A program made the translations under genes and the position numbers. From contig JAQFVV010000013.1 of the NCBI GenBank assembly GCA_028023455.1, forward strand, positions 16,010,258 through 16,074,257: DNA of 64,000 bases. The letters run 5' to 3'. Of this stretch, positions 1-12,896 are shown one piece after another. The stretch is from Epiperipatus broadwayi (lineage: Eukaryota; Onychophora; Udeonychophora; Euonychophora; Peripatidae). The notes under the pieces are model-generated. The model did not search any database, was not told the origin of the DNA, and saw nothing but the letters and a program-made list of their open reading frames with translations. The number at the start of each line of letters is the position of its first letter. Position 1 is the first letter of the stretch.

Positions 1-118
1 TTTACCTCAAAATACTTAGCAAATTTTTTAATAAAACAAATATAAAATATTCAAAGACTCTATCCAATCTCTCTGGAGCCATTTATGAAAAAAACAGAAA
101 AACATATCCACACTTACA

Positions 119-957
119 AATCTCAGACCAATATCAATGAGTCCACTTGGTATTAAGGTATTAGAATCAGTGATCAAGGAAAAAATTCAATCCTATATAT
201 TGTCACAACTCTCGAGATTGCAGTTCACCAAAAAGGGCTCTTCAACAGGTCAAGCAGCATTTCTGTTTAAAACAGTAATAGATTCAATCAGAACTAATAA
301 GAAATATGGTCCAGTTGTAGTGAAGCTAGACATAAAATCTGCATTTGATACAATACTTATTGATCTACTAATCGATGAACTAATAAAAACATCAATACCA
401 ATTTCACTAATATACATGATTACAAATCTATTTCTGAGCAGGGAAATACACATTAGCTTCAATGGGAAATATTTACCATTTTTTTTAATTCTTTTTTGTT
501 CAATTTCACAAGGATCGCCATTAAGTGCCCTACTATTCAAATTATACATCAATCCATTGATCAAAGCAATAGAAAACGATTTAGCAGGAATATTCATATC
601 AGAATTAAAAAACAAATATTCCATGTGTAGCATATGTGGATGATATATCTGTGTTTCTAACATCGAAAAAACAAATTCCAAAATTAATAAAAATTCTCCA
701 AAATTATACAAAATATAAGCTTGAATTCAATATGGAGAAATCAAGTGCACAGACAATATATACAGGATGCTATCATGAAGATTATTTCAAAGGGACACAG
801 AGCCCTTTTTTAGATTTTTCGGTTTTTTTTAAGCAACTTGGAGATGTGCGTACAAATCCAAAGAGAACTAATAAAAAAAAAACTGAAAAAATAATTAATT
901 CTCTCTCAAAATCTTACATGTCACTATATGCAAAAGTGGCACTTTTTAACCTTTAAG
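119..957 (+). pseudogene. LINE reverse transcriptase domain, frameshifted
   Basis: RNA-dependent DNA polymerase that would copy the element at its insertion site. The first frame starts in the conserved RPIS segment (about 125-136), then shows motif A with the catalytic Asp (LDIKSAFD, residues 64-71 counted from Met at 137) and motif B (QGSPLS, residues 125-130). The frame then breaks just before the catalytic motif C: AYVDD is encoded at 630-644 in another frame, and the thumb-like region continues to 957. A frame change near 615-627 therefore separates motifs B and C, so the protein is not functional as it stands. YVDD in place of FADD is seen in some LINE groups. Neighbouring C-terminal ORF at 1058-1672 belongs to the same protein. 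Confidence 0.75.
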
Positions 958-1057
958 TGATGACTAGAGTTTTATACTACACACCAATAATTATATATAG
1001 CAAAGCCTTCACAGTAAAAATTGAGAGCTTATGTAGAAAACTATTGAGGGGAAAAAG

Positions 1058-1672
1058 ATGTCTACAATATCAATTAAACAAATCCAAAATCACCTAGTGC
1101 AAAATGTATTAGGATTACACGCAATAAAAAAATTTCAAATTCAAAAAACCATCAATTTAATTACATCATGCATAAGGCTATTTCCATATCTTGAAGTAAT
1201 CCATAAAATCACACCAACAGACAAACTATCACCAATTACTGGTTTTTTAAACACTCTTTGCATCACATTGCTATATATCACAAGTTCAGTAATCTGGACA
1301 CGGAAAACTAAGTATAGGTATTGGGAAATATACATACTAATCTATCCTCCATCCTCAAATGACAATAATAAACTTTTTTTAAATATAAACAACAAACAAT
1401 TAACAAAAAAATTTAAATACTGGTCACTAGAACCGAAATACTACGACTTCCTACTTAAATTAAATATGGAAGCATTACCGACTTTAATTTTCTTTCATTA
1501 TAAAAGGAACTGCATTAACATTGATGATGTGTGCAGGCTTTGCAAAAGAGAAACAGTAACTCAGTCACATATATTTTTTTCTTGTCTTACATTAGATAGT
1601 CTTCGGGTTGGAATTCCCAATTTATTCAAAAATAGAAAGTATACTATACAAACACTCCTTCAATCCTATTAG
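1058..1672 (+). pseudogene. LINE ORF2 C-terminal region with CCHC zinc motif
   Basis: A 204-residue open frame downstream of the reverse transcriptase relic. Near its end it has Cys-x2-Cys-x8-His-x4-Cys (begins with CRLCKRE, about residues 160-177), the zinc-binding signature found at the C-terminus of many LINE ORF2 proteins. The rest is Lys/Ile/Asn-rich with no domain I recognise. It is separated from the RT frame by stop codons between 957 and 1058, so it is a broken part of one ancestral ORF rather than an independent gene. Confidence 0.6.
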
Positions 1673-2975
1673 AGCCAGTACATTTACATATAATACAAAC
1701 ACAAGAAGGCATCCAAATATCTTTTGGAACAACATAGAAATAATAAGGCTAAGGGATAAAAAAATTTCATCAACAAACACGTACACATCACGTGGTCACT
1801 AATGCGACTACCCTCAAGCCTATAAAAAAGAGGGAAAATTGGATAAAAAAATCTAATAAAAACTTGATTACATAAAATGATCACGCTGTAAAAGACAGAG
1901 TTGAAGAATGGACACTTAAAATTCTTTAGTGTTGGACAATAATATATATATTTTTTGGTCTCTTTGTTGTTAATATTTCTAAGAGTAAAGATATAATTTT
2001 TTTTTTTTTCTGTATAAATTTGTTTATATATTTGTTTTTTTTTTCCCTCACGATTCTTCATGTAAATGTCAAGTTGTCATGATGATATATGTACCGGTCG
2101 GTATTCTTAGTTTTTTTTTAAATTCTGTTTATACAAATATTAAGCTCAATAAAGTTTCTTTTGAAACTAATATATATATCAAAAGCAATTATTTTTAGCA
2201 TTTGACAACTTTAATAGATATTTATTTCTGATGTGAAAAAATATTTTATTCTGAGTTGTAAAGAATGTTTACGCTATTTGAAATTGCATTAAAAGAAGCA
2301 ATAATTCAAAGTTTTAGCATACTACATATTGTTAAACAGAAACGATTCATTTCAAATAGATCATAAACATGAATAAAAAAAAAAAAAATAGAACTAATAA
2401 TTAAAAAATTTTATTGTTCAGAAAAACATTTATTTACTTCCTCATTTCTTTTTTTCTCTAAACATTGAATGTCATTTTTTAAACTTTACTTAAAAATAGC
2501 CTCAAATTTTTCACATTTTCATCAAAGCATAACCTACATAAAAAGTTATATGAAAGATTTTTTTTCTATTATTTTTAGTTTATAAAAAGATAGCAGAATA
2601 AAAGATTAAGTTTCAAATCCAATCAGTTTTGAAATGCCCTTTTACATTACCAAATCGGAATTAAGAAAAAAAAAATCATTTTACTGCAACATTATGATTC
2701 TAAAACAATTGAAGTGGCACATTAGAACAGTACATCAGATGATGCAAAGTAGTAAAACAAAATTGCATTAGTATATTGTAATAAAAATTAAAAAAAAAAG
2801 AAAAGAAAACATGGATTGTTCGTAGACCAATAAAACATGGAAGAATAAAAACACATTACATTATGTTATGCCATACAATAATTCCTTTATGACTTTGTAC
2901 AAATGGATAAAGAAGATAAAATGACCAAATTATTAATTTAAAAATAAATAAAATAACTCATTCAATTTTACTTAC

Positions 2976-3077
2976 TTTGATGATCCATTTTTATGTGATT
3001 GTACAGTTTCTAAAAAAATATCAAATAGAAATTCTAAATCTTGTGGACCAGCCATATGTTCAGGATGAAACTGTACA
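2976..3077 (-). CDS. CAD: CAD exon: end of GATase domain, catalytic His/Glu
   Basis: Translates, after one base that completes a Ser codon, to a segment beginning [11 protein letters not shown] and continuing through [11 protein letters not shown]. This is the end of the class I glutamine amidotransferase domain of CAD; the His and Glu of FHPEH complete the Cys-His-Glu triad that releases ammonia from glutamine for carbamoyl phosphate. The acceptor AG (3079-3078) follows a pyrimidine run on the minus strand, and the donor is GTAAGT at 2975-2970. The exon is 102 nt, phase 1 in and phase 2 out, and joins the 16.7-kb exon without a frame change. The synthetase domains must lie beyond the left edge. 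Confidence 0.93.
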
Positions 3078-5957
3078 CTAAAAAAAATAATTATACATAA
3101 ATATAAAGATTTATTTTACTAATTCAAACAACAGAAAATAATACATTTACCACTACAAATACATACACACATATATTGTAATGGATAAATAATTCCATAC
3201 ATAACTTTACTAGAAGGTGCCATAAGATAATAAATCTTGACTTCTTTCCTATATCAAATTCTAATTTAATGGTGCTAAATATTATAGAAAAAAAAAACCC
3301 CAAAGAAATAAGTTTATTAGCAAAGTTATAATTACATACAAATGTTGGGAAGCTATAAATTATAAAATGAAATTCTTCCAATTAATAAGAAATCTTGAAG
3401 TAAAACACAAATTTACCTAGCATGAGTTACATTTGGACAATTATATTAATTTGGATATCAATATTTGATATTTTAAAATTCAAGTAATAGTTAATAATAA
3501 AAGAAACAAAATAATTTATTTAAAAAATAAAATAACTAATGTTATTGTAATAACTACCAATATTTAAATATTGATAGTTATTGCAGTAATATTATATCAA
3601 AATCAATAAATGCATGTATGATCAACAATATGAGACATTGCTAAACCAAACCTAGCCATCCTTAATCTCAATACCTAGTAATCTAAAAACCAAGGGCTAG
3701 AAAACTAAGTAATATTCAAAGTAATAGCATAGAAACAACTACTCTTAAAACTTCATATATAAAATATTTAAATATTAATTCATCATTATAGCCGTATTAT
3801 TTATAAAAATATAAACATTACCCATGCTCAAGAAAGTATTTACTACAAAAACGAAGTCATTATAAAAATGAAGCGATAGGAAATTTATAACTGGAACTAA
3901 TCAACAAATATCAAGCTCAATTGCTAATACATACAGCACTAGTCAAATCCCATATATATAAAGTAAATATTTATTATCATTTAAACAATCATAAATTTAA
4001 AATTATAAATGTCATTAAATAGCATAGATTATATATTTTATAATCTGTATTAAAATATGACATCTATAAAATAAAAATAACTATCATTTATCACGTGTAT
4101 TATTTTCAATATTACTTTTAAAACGTTTTGAAAATATTAACTTGCATATAGCTTTTATAAATACACATAGTGATCAGTACAACATTTAAAAACTGACTAA
4201 TTATAAATGACTAATATTGGCATAAAATTTATTTATACTAAAAAAACAATTTATTACAAATTAAATAAAATATTTAATAAAGATTTATAAACTGTTTTAT
4301 TATTTTAACTCATTTATCAAAGAAAATTTTAATGTTCTCCAAAATTTAAAGATATAGCAGACAAACTTTCTTCATTATGGTGCTTCTTTTGAAATATAGA
4401 AGATAGGCCTGAACACTAAAAAAAAATCATGATTTTTGCAGCAAATGATAGCTATATAGTAATCCTATTATTTATAGATGAAAATGTGAAGGAATAGATT
4501 ATCCATTTGAGTCTTGGTTACCAAATTCTTGGAATGAAGATTATTTATTTACAAGTTCATCTTGGAAGTTTAAAATTCAATGTTTTCTTTTTAATTCTAC
4601 AGTAAGATGACCCTGTTCACATGTTCAATAAGTTTTGTTGATAAGAAATCAGTCTTGGTTAATTGCCAATAGAACAATAAATAAATCTACAGTGAATTTA
4701 AAAGTATATTTTAATAAATAATTATCAGTTCTTTATGATTAATATTTTTAAATTCAACAATTGAATTTCTTTTTAAATTATAGTTTAATGAAATCAATTT
4801 TAATTTATAAAAAAAAGTATATAATGCCTTTTAAATAATAATAATAACAATATATTATTTTAAACATATCAATGACATCATACTTCTAAATTAATAAAAT
4901 TTCTTTCTATACATTTTCTTAATCTACACATCAATGAAATATATTCCAAACAAATATATTGTTTCAATATATACAGAAAGGATGATACAAGAATCCAGCA
5001 TCAGATAAAAATTATGAGCAGTATCATCAGCAGCAGTGTGATTTCCCCTCACCATTTTCTTAAAAACCTATATCATTATTAAACTAGAATAGTAGACAGA
5101 TATTAAGTATTTCAATTACTTAACTGTGTAACCCATTCAAAAAATTAAACAAAATAATATTTGCTTAATTTTTATAGAGAAGATGAAATTTGTGTGGATA
5201 CATTTGTATAATTGATGGTATTTTTTTGAAACTTCTATTTTGATGATTGCTAACAAAGAAACTTGCTGAAGACCCTACTACAAAGCATTGAAAGATTTCT
5301 TTGAAGGTCATTATTGAAACAATATTATTTGCCTATTATCTTGTTTCACCTACTATGTGTCATAGTAGTCTTCTTTCATAGTTCAAACCCTTCCCAGTCC
5401 ACATATATAAGCTTATAATAATGTTTTAATATGTAGTAGCAAATATTAACGTATATGTGCGGATATATGCGCACATCTAAAAGTAATATTAATGTTTGCA
5501 TGTGTATAATGTATACGCAGTTATAATTTTAAAATGATTAAATTAAAGTAAGTTGTAAACTTCGTTGTATGTGTGGGAGCACACCTATGTATATATGCGA
5601 AGGGAACTATAATGTGATAGATACAGTAAACATTACAGATTTTCTAAATTATTTCTAAGTTATCTTTTAAGTTATTTAATTAATAGATTTATTGGTATTC
5701 GCATATAAATCTTAAATTCAGGGGTGTCTGTCTTATACATATAGCAGAATGTTGCTAACTTAAATCTCTTTTAAAAAAAAAAAGAGAATCAAATCATTGG
5801 TTTCTCAGAAATACCTCTCATTAAATTGTAAACTGAGAGCTGAAGATTTGTAAAGATTTAAAAATAAAGTTCAAAAGGGCAAAGACAAAATCATTAATCC
5901 GGCACCACTTGTCAATAGCCAAGCCAGATCTTTTATTCTTGTTAAAATTTATGTTAA
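3078..5957. other. CAD intron, no gene seen
   Basis: A+T-rich intron sequence. The only structure I see is an inverted repeat around 3548-3592, centred on AATATTTAAATATT. Confidence 0.6.
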
Positions 5958-6205
5958 TCCACTAAACATCACATGATCACCATCTCTTATGCTAGCACAT
6001 AACTGTTATTAAACAGGCAAAAACTCCATATAATAGTGCCACCCTGTGCTAACCAGAGTAATCAATGGATGCCAGAAGGCTTGTGCATAAAATCCCTATC
6101 TAGTGCCTACTCATTCAATATTCCCAGACTAGTTTCTGGCTTGTGGCCTTCGTCAGTGAGGAGCCTTGGATCTGAGAGCACTGCACCTAGATTTTAGCTA
6201 TTAAA
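5958..6205 (-). mobile_element. Family A hammerhead repeat, single copy A1
   Basis: Shares sequence with the copies at 22.4 and 30-31 kb, from a block with ACATCACATGATCA at the left through GTGCCACCCTGTG, ATCAATGGATGCC and CTTCGTCAGTGAGGAG to GCACTGCACCTAGA at the right. In the minus-strand sense the hammerhead-like motif comes first and the block with AGTAGTGCCAC-type sequence follows. No target-site duplication was recognised. It is not a protein gene. Confidence 0.7.
6113..6171 (-). ncRNA. Hammerhead-ribozyme-like motif, family A copy A1
   Basis: Minus-strand order: stem I strand AUCCAA-GGC-UCCUCA, core CUGACGA (6150-6156), stem II GGC-CACAA-GCC flanked by an A/A pair, core GAAA (6133-6136), self-complementary CUAG (6129-6132), then UC with predicted cleavage after the C at 6127, then UGGGAA-UA-UUGAAU. 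Core bases are intact. Each half of stem I has one mismatch relative to the family consensus. Confidence 0.55.
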
Positions 6206-9178
6206 ACTTAAAATTGAAAATTAAGTCATAAACAACTTTTAATGGCTTGTGAGGGGGAATGAGAAAGAGTTAATAAAACCCCCTAAAATTCAGACATCAA
6301 GGTTGACTCGTTCACTCTTTCTACAATGAAAACAGTGGGGTAGAGACTGACTGGCTGCCTTCTCGGAGAATTGGTCCAGAATGGGAACGAAGTTCAAGAC
6401 CTACAGCCTGCCAAAAAGATATCAGACAAGCCAGCCTAATGGAGAATGCCAGCAGCCAATGCGGACGCCTCAGCTAGAAGATCGGTAAAGTTTTTCCCGT
6501 AGAGCTCTATAAATTTAAGACTTAAACTATTATATTAATTTATAATTCTAAAGCTAGCTAAATGTTGAACGTTCATAATTAATAATTTGTAATAACTTTT
6601 AACAAGTAAATGCTATAACCTTTAATTTAATAATAATGATCTTTGTAAGAATCTTGCCTGCTTAATAAATATTTGTAATTCATAATTTTCTTAACATAAT
6701 AACTGTAATCAGTTATTATTATTTATCTGTTTCTTTCTAATCTGTGGTCATGCTTATTATCTATTTTATATATTGTTAATTCATTAAGTTATGTTGTGTC
6801 TTCATTCAGAGCGAAAACTGATAATATTAATAAATTTTAGAGAGCTGATTAGAAACTCTCACGAAGCTAATTTATATTGCTTTTTAGCACACCTATAAAT
6901 CTCTGATCTGAAAACCCTATTCTTATTGTATAATTCAGATTTGCATATTAAATGTCTATTTAGTTAAGTAAGAGCAAGAATAATATTTTAAAGCATATTA
7001 TAAGTAATTAGTTAATTAGGTCCCAAATGTGCTTTACTCCTCCTTAATTTATTCTTATAAACTATACGGATTACTGGGTAAACTAGGTCACTTATAATTA
7101 TTTCCTTTTAGCATGATTTAAGTACGCTAATTTACGAATGGGCGTATAGTAGTTTCGCAGATTGAAACTATAGATTTAGCACTTTAATAATTTTAATATT
7201 TATATTTTAGAAAGTGTTACGAATGTGTCTTTATAAAGCACACAGATGCAGCATATGCCTTGCTATATATATTTTATTAAAATGAGCTTTGGTTTTAAGG
7301 GCTACCCCATTATTCTTAGTTCGGACAGCTCTCTTTTAAAAATGGGCTTTGGTTTTAAGGGTCATCCCATTATCTTATTTTAGAACTGAAACATGAGAGT
7401 CCAGATTGTTTTATAAGTTGATCCGATCACCAAACTAAATGTTCACTTATTTTAAGATAGCAAGTCGTATGATCCATGGGAACCGAGTACTTGATACTGA
7501 ATCCCATGAGTAACTGCACATTCGGGCCGCATCTCTTATTTATTTTATGTAGTGTGGTAGTCTTGGAAGTTACGCTACAAATCGCCAGTTCACCCTCCAT
7601 AATATTATTTGTTCAGTATTGATCTGAACCTCAGATCTAGTTTATATAATACAATCTGCATAAAGAGCACATTTATTGCTCATTATATAATAATAATAGA
7701 TCAGTTATATCTGTTAGTTATCATTCTCATAGGATTTGACTATTAGCAAGCCTCGTAGGGATGGCATACCATAATTAAGACAATGATTAAACCGTAGGTG
7801 AATAAAATTTATAATTAACTCTTTTAAATTATAATGCATCAGATGAGATTCTGTTCTCTAACTTGCTCATCATTGCTACACCTGTGTGTGTAAATCCTGA
7901 TGCAGTTTGTGTATTTGTATTATTTATCTTATATTTTCACAATTAAGTATTTTAAAACTCATAAATGTTTAGTGTATTATTCGTAATTCATTACCAAATC
8001 TTATCCAAATCTACTCTAATTTAGTACTAGTTATTAATATATGCATTGTCTAGCCAACCATAGATATGTGTATTTATTTAAAGTATTAGTAATTTAGTCA
8101 TTTATTCCCAGTCTCTTGCTCCACCCTTTGCTACTGTTGGCACACGAATTAAGAAACTCCGAGTATAGCCTCATGTATATCATTCATAGGATAGTAAATC
8201 ATGGAGTGTTGGTGGAGGAACTGAGATGTGATCTGATTCGAGGTCTCAACCCCTCATCTAGATAAGCCTTAGGATAATTTGCTGGAACTATGGATTTTGT
8301 TGCATGAATGCACCAATCTGACCGTTACACTATATGATTCATCATGATTTGATTTTGTTTTCTTTAATATTGCAACAAGTTTGCTAATACACCTCAGCCA
8401 CTGAATTGTGACTTGGATTTAATTAATTAATTTTTCAGCAGTTTTTACAATAAGAATTATTACTTATATAAGGCTAAAACCTTAGTACATGCGTCTTGAG
8501 TGCTTAATTTTAGCAAGAGAGATCTCTACAAATCATAACGCAAGATTCGATTTTATAAAGATAAGAGGGACCCTCTTATCTCTAACCTATTTTTCTTAAT
8601 TATATAGGCAAATCTAAAGCATTTTGATTTGGGAGCATGAAGCTAATAAATTCTTCACTGATTAAGAATTATTTTAATTTTGTTATTCCTCCTCAAATAT
8701 TATAATCTGTAAAAATATATAATTTTTTGAGAATAGTAATTTATTACAATAAAAAACTAATTTAGTAAATTATAAAAATCATTTATATAAGCTATATTTA
8801 AAAAAATTTTTTTAATGGTTATAATATTTCTTGAAGATAAAAATATATTTAATTCCATATATTCACACATGTGTAATCTTACTTAACCTTGATGTATTGA
8901 ATTAAGTTTCATATTGGAATATATTTGAAATATTTAAAGATTACTTTTATTATAAAATGATTTTCCTTTTTATTCTCTGTAATTAATGCTTGATTTCCTA
9001 AAAGGATGTTTTATGGTAAAACTTGAGCATGAATTTTGTGGGAGAGGTAGACTCTGCCAACATTAAAATAATTATTTCAGAGACATTTTAAGGATTGCAA
9101 TATTGATCAATTCCACTAAAAAATACGGTAGAGAATAAAATACATTAGAGAGCTACAATTAAACATAAATAATGTTTC
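6206..9178. other. Unclassified, somewhat less A+T-rich stretch
   Basis: Still inside the large CAD intron. The part from about 6240 to 8650 is visibly richer in G+C than its surroundings and is probably an old mobile element, but I find no ORF and no ends. A 39-40 bp unit, starting AAAATG and containing GCTTTGGTTTTAAGGG, is repeated at 7279-7317 and 7338-7377. Confidence 0.4.
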
Positions 9179-9179
9179 T

Positions 9180-9391
9180 ATAGTGTAATTTTCACTATAC
9201 CACCCTCATGCAAGGTGGTTTCTATCCACTTTTAACACTTTGTGGAAAGATGTAGTCATAAACATATGCCAAAAACATGTAAAAAAGATGTCTCTAGTCA
9301 TATGTTTATGTTTATATTCCTCCACAATGTGTTAAAAGTTGATAGAAACTAGTCCCTGCCTTGCAGGAGTGGTATAGTGAAAAGTACACTA
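9180..9391. mobile_element. Palindromic MITE-like element
   Basis: The first 85-90 bases, starting ATAGTGTA and with TTTTCACTATACCAC, are repeated in inverse orientation at the right, ending GGTATAGTG...TACACTAT. The arms (about 9180-9266 and 9298-9391) would form a long imperfect hairpin around a short centre. This is the usual build of a miniature inverted-repeat element or foldback. No coding content. Confidence 0.6.
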
Positions 9392-10390
9392 TTTATTAAG
9401 TGGATAATCTCTAGTCAAATGAATGTTTAATACAAATTATTATTACAATTAGACATGACTTTGAAGTATTTCAGAAAGAAAAATCTTTCCAGAAGAAATT
9501 AAGATAGGATTGCAAAATATCAAATAAACAGAAAAATGGACCAGCATGTTCTATAGGTGGATGTACTAAGTGGTTCGCAGATTGGTTTACACAGACATTC
9601 CAAAACTCATTTCTAGATTTCTTTTTTTTATTTAAAATTGGAATGGCCATATTGATTTATGAGTGTTTTTCATATGTATGTTAAAAGATTTTATTTTTTT
9701 TATAAAATTCAGATAAGTTCATTAATTAGAAATCAATAACTAAAATTATTTTTTAAACAAGTTTTGTTGAAAACATGTAATTGATTTGGCAATAGTTACT
9801 ATATAAAAAAATTAATAAAACTTTAAAAAATCTAATTTTGAAATGAGAAGTCATAAAATCTTGGGCAACTGATCTTCTTGATTGCTTCCATTACAAAAAA
9901 AAAAAAAAAAAGCAACTGGAAATAACTAAGAACCTAAATACTGCACAGATGATTTTGCTAACAACTTTTATCAAAGAGAAAATGATAGTTAGTAGATATG
10001 CATTACTCAATGACAATTTAGAGTTTTGTGATTCATTGCCATAGACTATGCCAGGTATTATAGCATTGTAATAATAAACATGACAAGCTGCTATTTTCCT
10101 AAAGACAAGCATGCCTTCCATCATCTTTGTTTAAATTTTGTTAGGAAAAACAAAAAATGTATTCTTAAAAATTTTAATTTTGATGTAAGTATTCAAAAGT
10201 AATGAAATAGGTTTTAAGATTATTTAATATTTACATCTTTCACTTTCAATGTTATATATTAAGAGAAGCAATTGTTGATTAACAGAATTAATCAAACAAA
10301 TGTCAATTTATTTTTTGATTATTAACTCTTGATTATTTAAATATTTGCATTTATTATATTATAAAAGTGAACTCAATTTTAGTTTTATTA
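9392..10390. other. CAD intron, nothing recognised
   Basis: A+T-rich, no gene or repeat structure that I can support. A long A run at 9896-9912 creates a spurious minus-strand frame. Confidence 0.5.
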
Positions 10391-10548
10391 CTCTAGATCA
10401 GCAGTGGTGAACCTTTTTATATGAGCGTGCCAAATATTACAATTATTTTTTTGTCCAACCTCTGGCTTGCAAGGAAATTCTTAGTAGGAAATAAGCAGTA
10501 AAAATTTAATTGTTATAAAATTTTATTAAATTAAATTAAGGAGTTGAT

Positions 10549-11208
10549 TTAAAAATTCACAAAATAATTGTATACAATATATTTTGCCATATAAAAGTCA
10601 ATACTAATTATAACTTTTATTAATGAGATTTTTGTTGTTGTACTTTGGATGCTAAATGTTATATATCGGTTCATAAGTCGTAATTTTAAGCAATGCCATG
10701 CTGTGTTGGATTCATCAGTCAACTTATTTCTATAACTATCTTTTATAAAATTTATTTCAGAAAATAATGACTCACAAGCATAAGTTGAGGAGAAAATAGA
10801 CAGTACAGCAGTTGCTAGTTTTTTTAAATAGTTATAGATTTTGGGAATGGCATTCCAAGTTCTTATTTCATATTCTGCTTCCTTTTTAATTGTGTCCAAT
10901 AACCGATCATTTTCAATTGTTTCCAAGTCTTTTCTTAAATTGACAAATTTTTGTTTCCATATGGAACTAGACTGAAAATCAATTAATTGCATTTCTAAAT
11001 CTTCAATGTTGAACCACTCGAAAATCTCTATATTGAGTTTATCTAGTCCGAAATGTATCAGGATATAAAATAAATTTCGATAATTCTGCAAATTGCGTGA
11101 AATCTTGAAACCTTGAAAAAAATTCATTGCTTATCGCCTGAATTACTGCAGAAAATTCTTGTGTTATTTTAACTTGATCTAGTTTTTCATGAGTTTTTAA
11201 ATCTAAGA
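10549..11208 (-). pseudogene. hAT transposase C-terminal part with hATC dimerisation domain
   Basis: Downstream half of the broken transposase, beyond the nested insertion. It passes through FFSRFQDF in one frame, then changes frame near 11040-11130 and ends with AVLSIFSSTYACESLFS and later YRNKLTDE, the conserved hAT C-terminal dimerisation motif. Target-site copies of the nested element border it at 11209-11216. Confidence 0.72.
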
Positions 11209-11469
11209 AGAGTTTTTGGTAAAAGCCTGAAATCCGGGCAAAGCCGCTTGGAGCGTTGATGCTAGACAAAATCAATGAAATATAACGTTACCGGACCGCC
11301 GCAACTTTTTCTTTTTTTAGACAACAAGGTTTTTTTTTTTTTCTAATATTGATTAAACGAATAATTTTTATTTCATTTAGAACATGATTTCTTTATTATT
11401 AAACAAATTTTGATATTCATTTTCGTTACTTTTTGTGGGTTTTTTGGAACTTGACATTTTTTCAACAAA

Positions 11470-12235
11470 TTTTGCTAATTGTATTTTTTTTTTTTATCAT
11501 TTGAAAACTTCGGACTGTTTCACGACGTCAAAAAATTTGTTTGAATTCCACCGCCGAAAAATGGAATACAATTATTTGCGACTTGTTTAGATCTTAATTC
11601 TATCTTTCTTTTTTTTTATTTTTGGCTTGACTAAATGGTTTTTCTTATTATTATTAATTTTACTTTTTTTTAAACACAACTTGTTTCACTTTGATTTAGA
11701 TTATGTTTGAATTAGCCTTTTTTTTTGGCTACTACAAGAAGCAGCTTTTTGAGCGGGGGAGGGGGGGAATTCGTCCTGTTATTATTAACAAAAAGGCAAC
11801 CAAAATAGTCAATTATTTTAACAGCGCTGAAAAAAGAGAATCAACTTTGGGACTTGTTTCGAATTTTGATTTCTTTTTGGTTGACATAATTGTTTTTCTT
11901 AATATTAAATCAAAATTTACTTTTGTGTTTTTGCCGATTACAAAATTGTTTTCAAACACCCACCCCCACATACTCGGAAAAAGAATTGTAACCAAAAAGT
12001 CAAGAATTTAACTTTTTTTAAATAACTTTTTCTCACTTTTTACTTTGATTTCTATTTCGTTTGAATTACCATTTTTTTTTTTTAGCCTTCTACAATAAAC
12101 TGCTTTTGGGGGTGGGAGGGTATTTCGTAATTTGTTATTCTTAACAAAAACTCATTTATTTTAACCCCGCTGCAAAAAATTGAATCCAAATACTTGTCAA
12201 TTTCTAATGAAATAAAAAACAACAAAAAAGGACAC
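11470..12235. repeat. Degenerate tandem repeats inside the nested element
   Basis: The pattern TTTGAATTA, a T run, TTCTACAA or CTACTACAA, a G-rich patch, then TTATTTTAAC, a CGCTG block and CTTGT recurs at about 11704-11870 and 12058-12215, with a weaker version of the last part at about 11545-11590. Spacing is about 270-355 bp. Confidence 0.55.
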
Positions 12236-12721
12236 AAACTTTGAACTTTTTACAATTATTTATTCGATTTTATTGCTGTAATAAAAAGGACATTACGTGT
12301 GCCTTACAAAAAAAAAAAACACAATCTCACACACTTTCTGTACTCGACAATTCTGAAGAAAAGTTTCAAAATTGCACATTCGTCTCAGACCTTTTAGTGG
12401 TCTCGAATATTTTCCCCACGCTGAAACGTGACTTAGCACGTGAGCTTTGTCGAAGCCTGTTTGAACATACACTTTGCCAATTTTTTACATATTAACCTTT
12501 TTTTCGGGAAGGGTGGGGACCATATGACAATTATTAATAATTAACAACATTTTTAAAATCGAAATGACATTACTCTATTACGGAGATTTGAAAAAGTCGT
12601 ACCGCCTTGAAACTTAAACACCCTCAAGTGATACGGTAATCAGCTATGTATAGAACGAATATGCGTAAATAGCTTCGAAGCACAAAACAGGCCGTAATAT
12701 TTTTGTGCAATGTCATGCAAA

Positions 12722-12790
12722 GCAGCCTAGCTCAATGGGTTAATACAATACGTAAATGTTGTATTAGCCTGTAAGGCCGCGGCCGCCGTA
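12722..12790 (+). other. A-box-like and NotI-rich GC patch
   Basis: TAGCTCAATGG at about 12728 matches the Pol III A-box consensus, followed by a short palindrome built on AATACAA and TTGTATT and a GCGGCCGC. No B-box follows at the right distance, so I do not call a tRNA or SINE head. Confidence 0.3.
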
Positions 12791-12896
12791 AACGGCATTT
12801 TTATGTGTTTTGACACGTAAACAATGCCCCAAGTGGCCATGCCCGGATTTCAGGCTTTTACCGAATTTTTTTGTATTTGAGAAATACCTAAATGTG

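Larger units (their letters stand above)
1..2170 (+). mobile_element. Non-LTR retrotransposon (LINE), 3' portion, decayed
   Basis: The stretch holds a reverse transcriptase, a C-terminal region and a 3' UTR in LINE order, and continues past the left edge. After the last ORF (ends 1672) about 500 bases of A+T-rich UTR run to an AATAAA at 2148-2153. A very similar 3' end, CAATAAAG followed closely by CTTTTGA, recurs at 43199-43215, which suggests a second member of the same LINE group there. I see no clear target-site duplication because the 5' end is outside the window. The clade is not decided. Confidence 0.7.
11217..12862. mobile_element. Nested 1.65-kb inverted-repeat element in the hAT gene
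   Basis: Starts GGTAAAAGCCTGAAATCCGG and ends with its exact reverse complement; the similarity of the two ends continues imperfectly to about 40 bp. The flanks are an 8-bp near-duplication, GAGTTTTT (11209-11216) and GAATTTTT (12863-12870). The insert splits the hAT transposase frame. The interior has no convincing gene; it holds degenerate tandem repeats and GC-rich patches. Terminal repeats of this length and an 8-bp duplication suggest a non-autonomous DNA transposon, but the superfamily is not recognised. Confidence 0.7.

Noticed and set aside
11703-12011. 102-codon frame inside the nested element
   Set aside because: It spans low-complexity tandem repeats with T and G runs and shows no domain.
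12722-12790. tRNA or SINE head starting at an A-box match
   Set aside because: No B-box 30-60 bases downstream and no cloverleaf.
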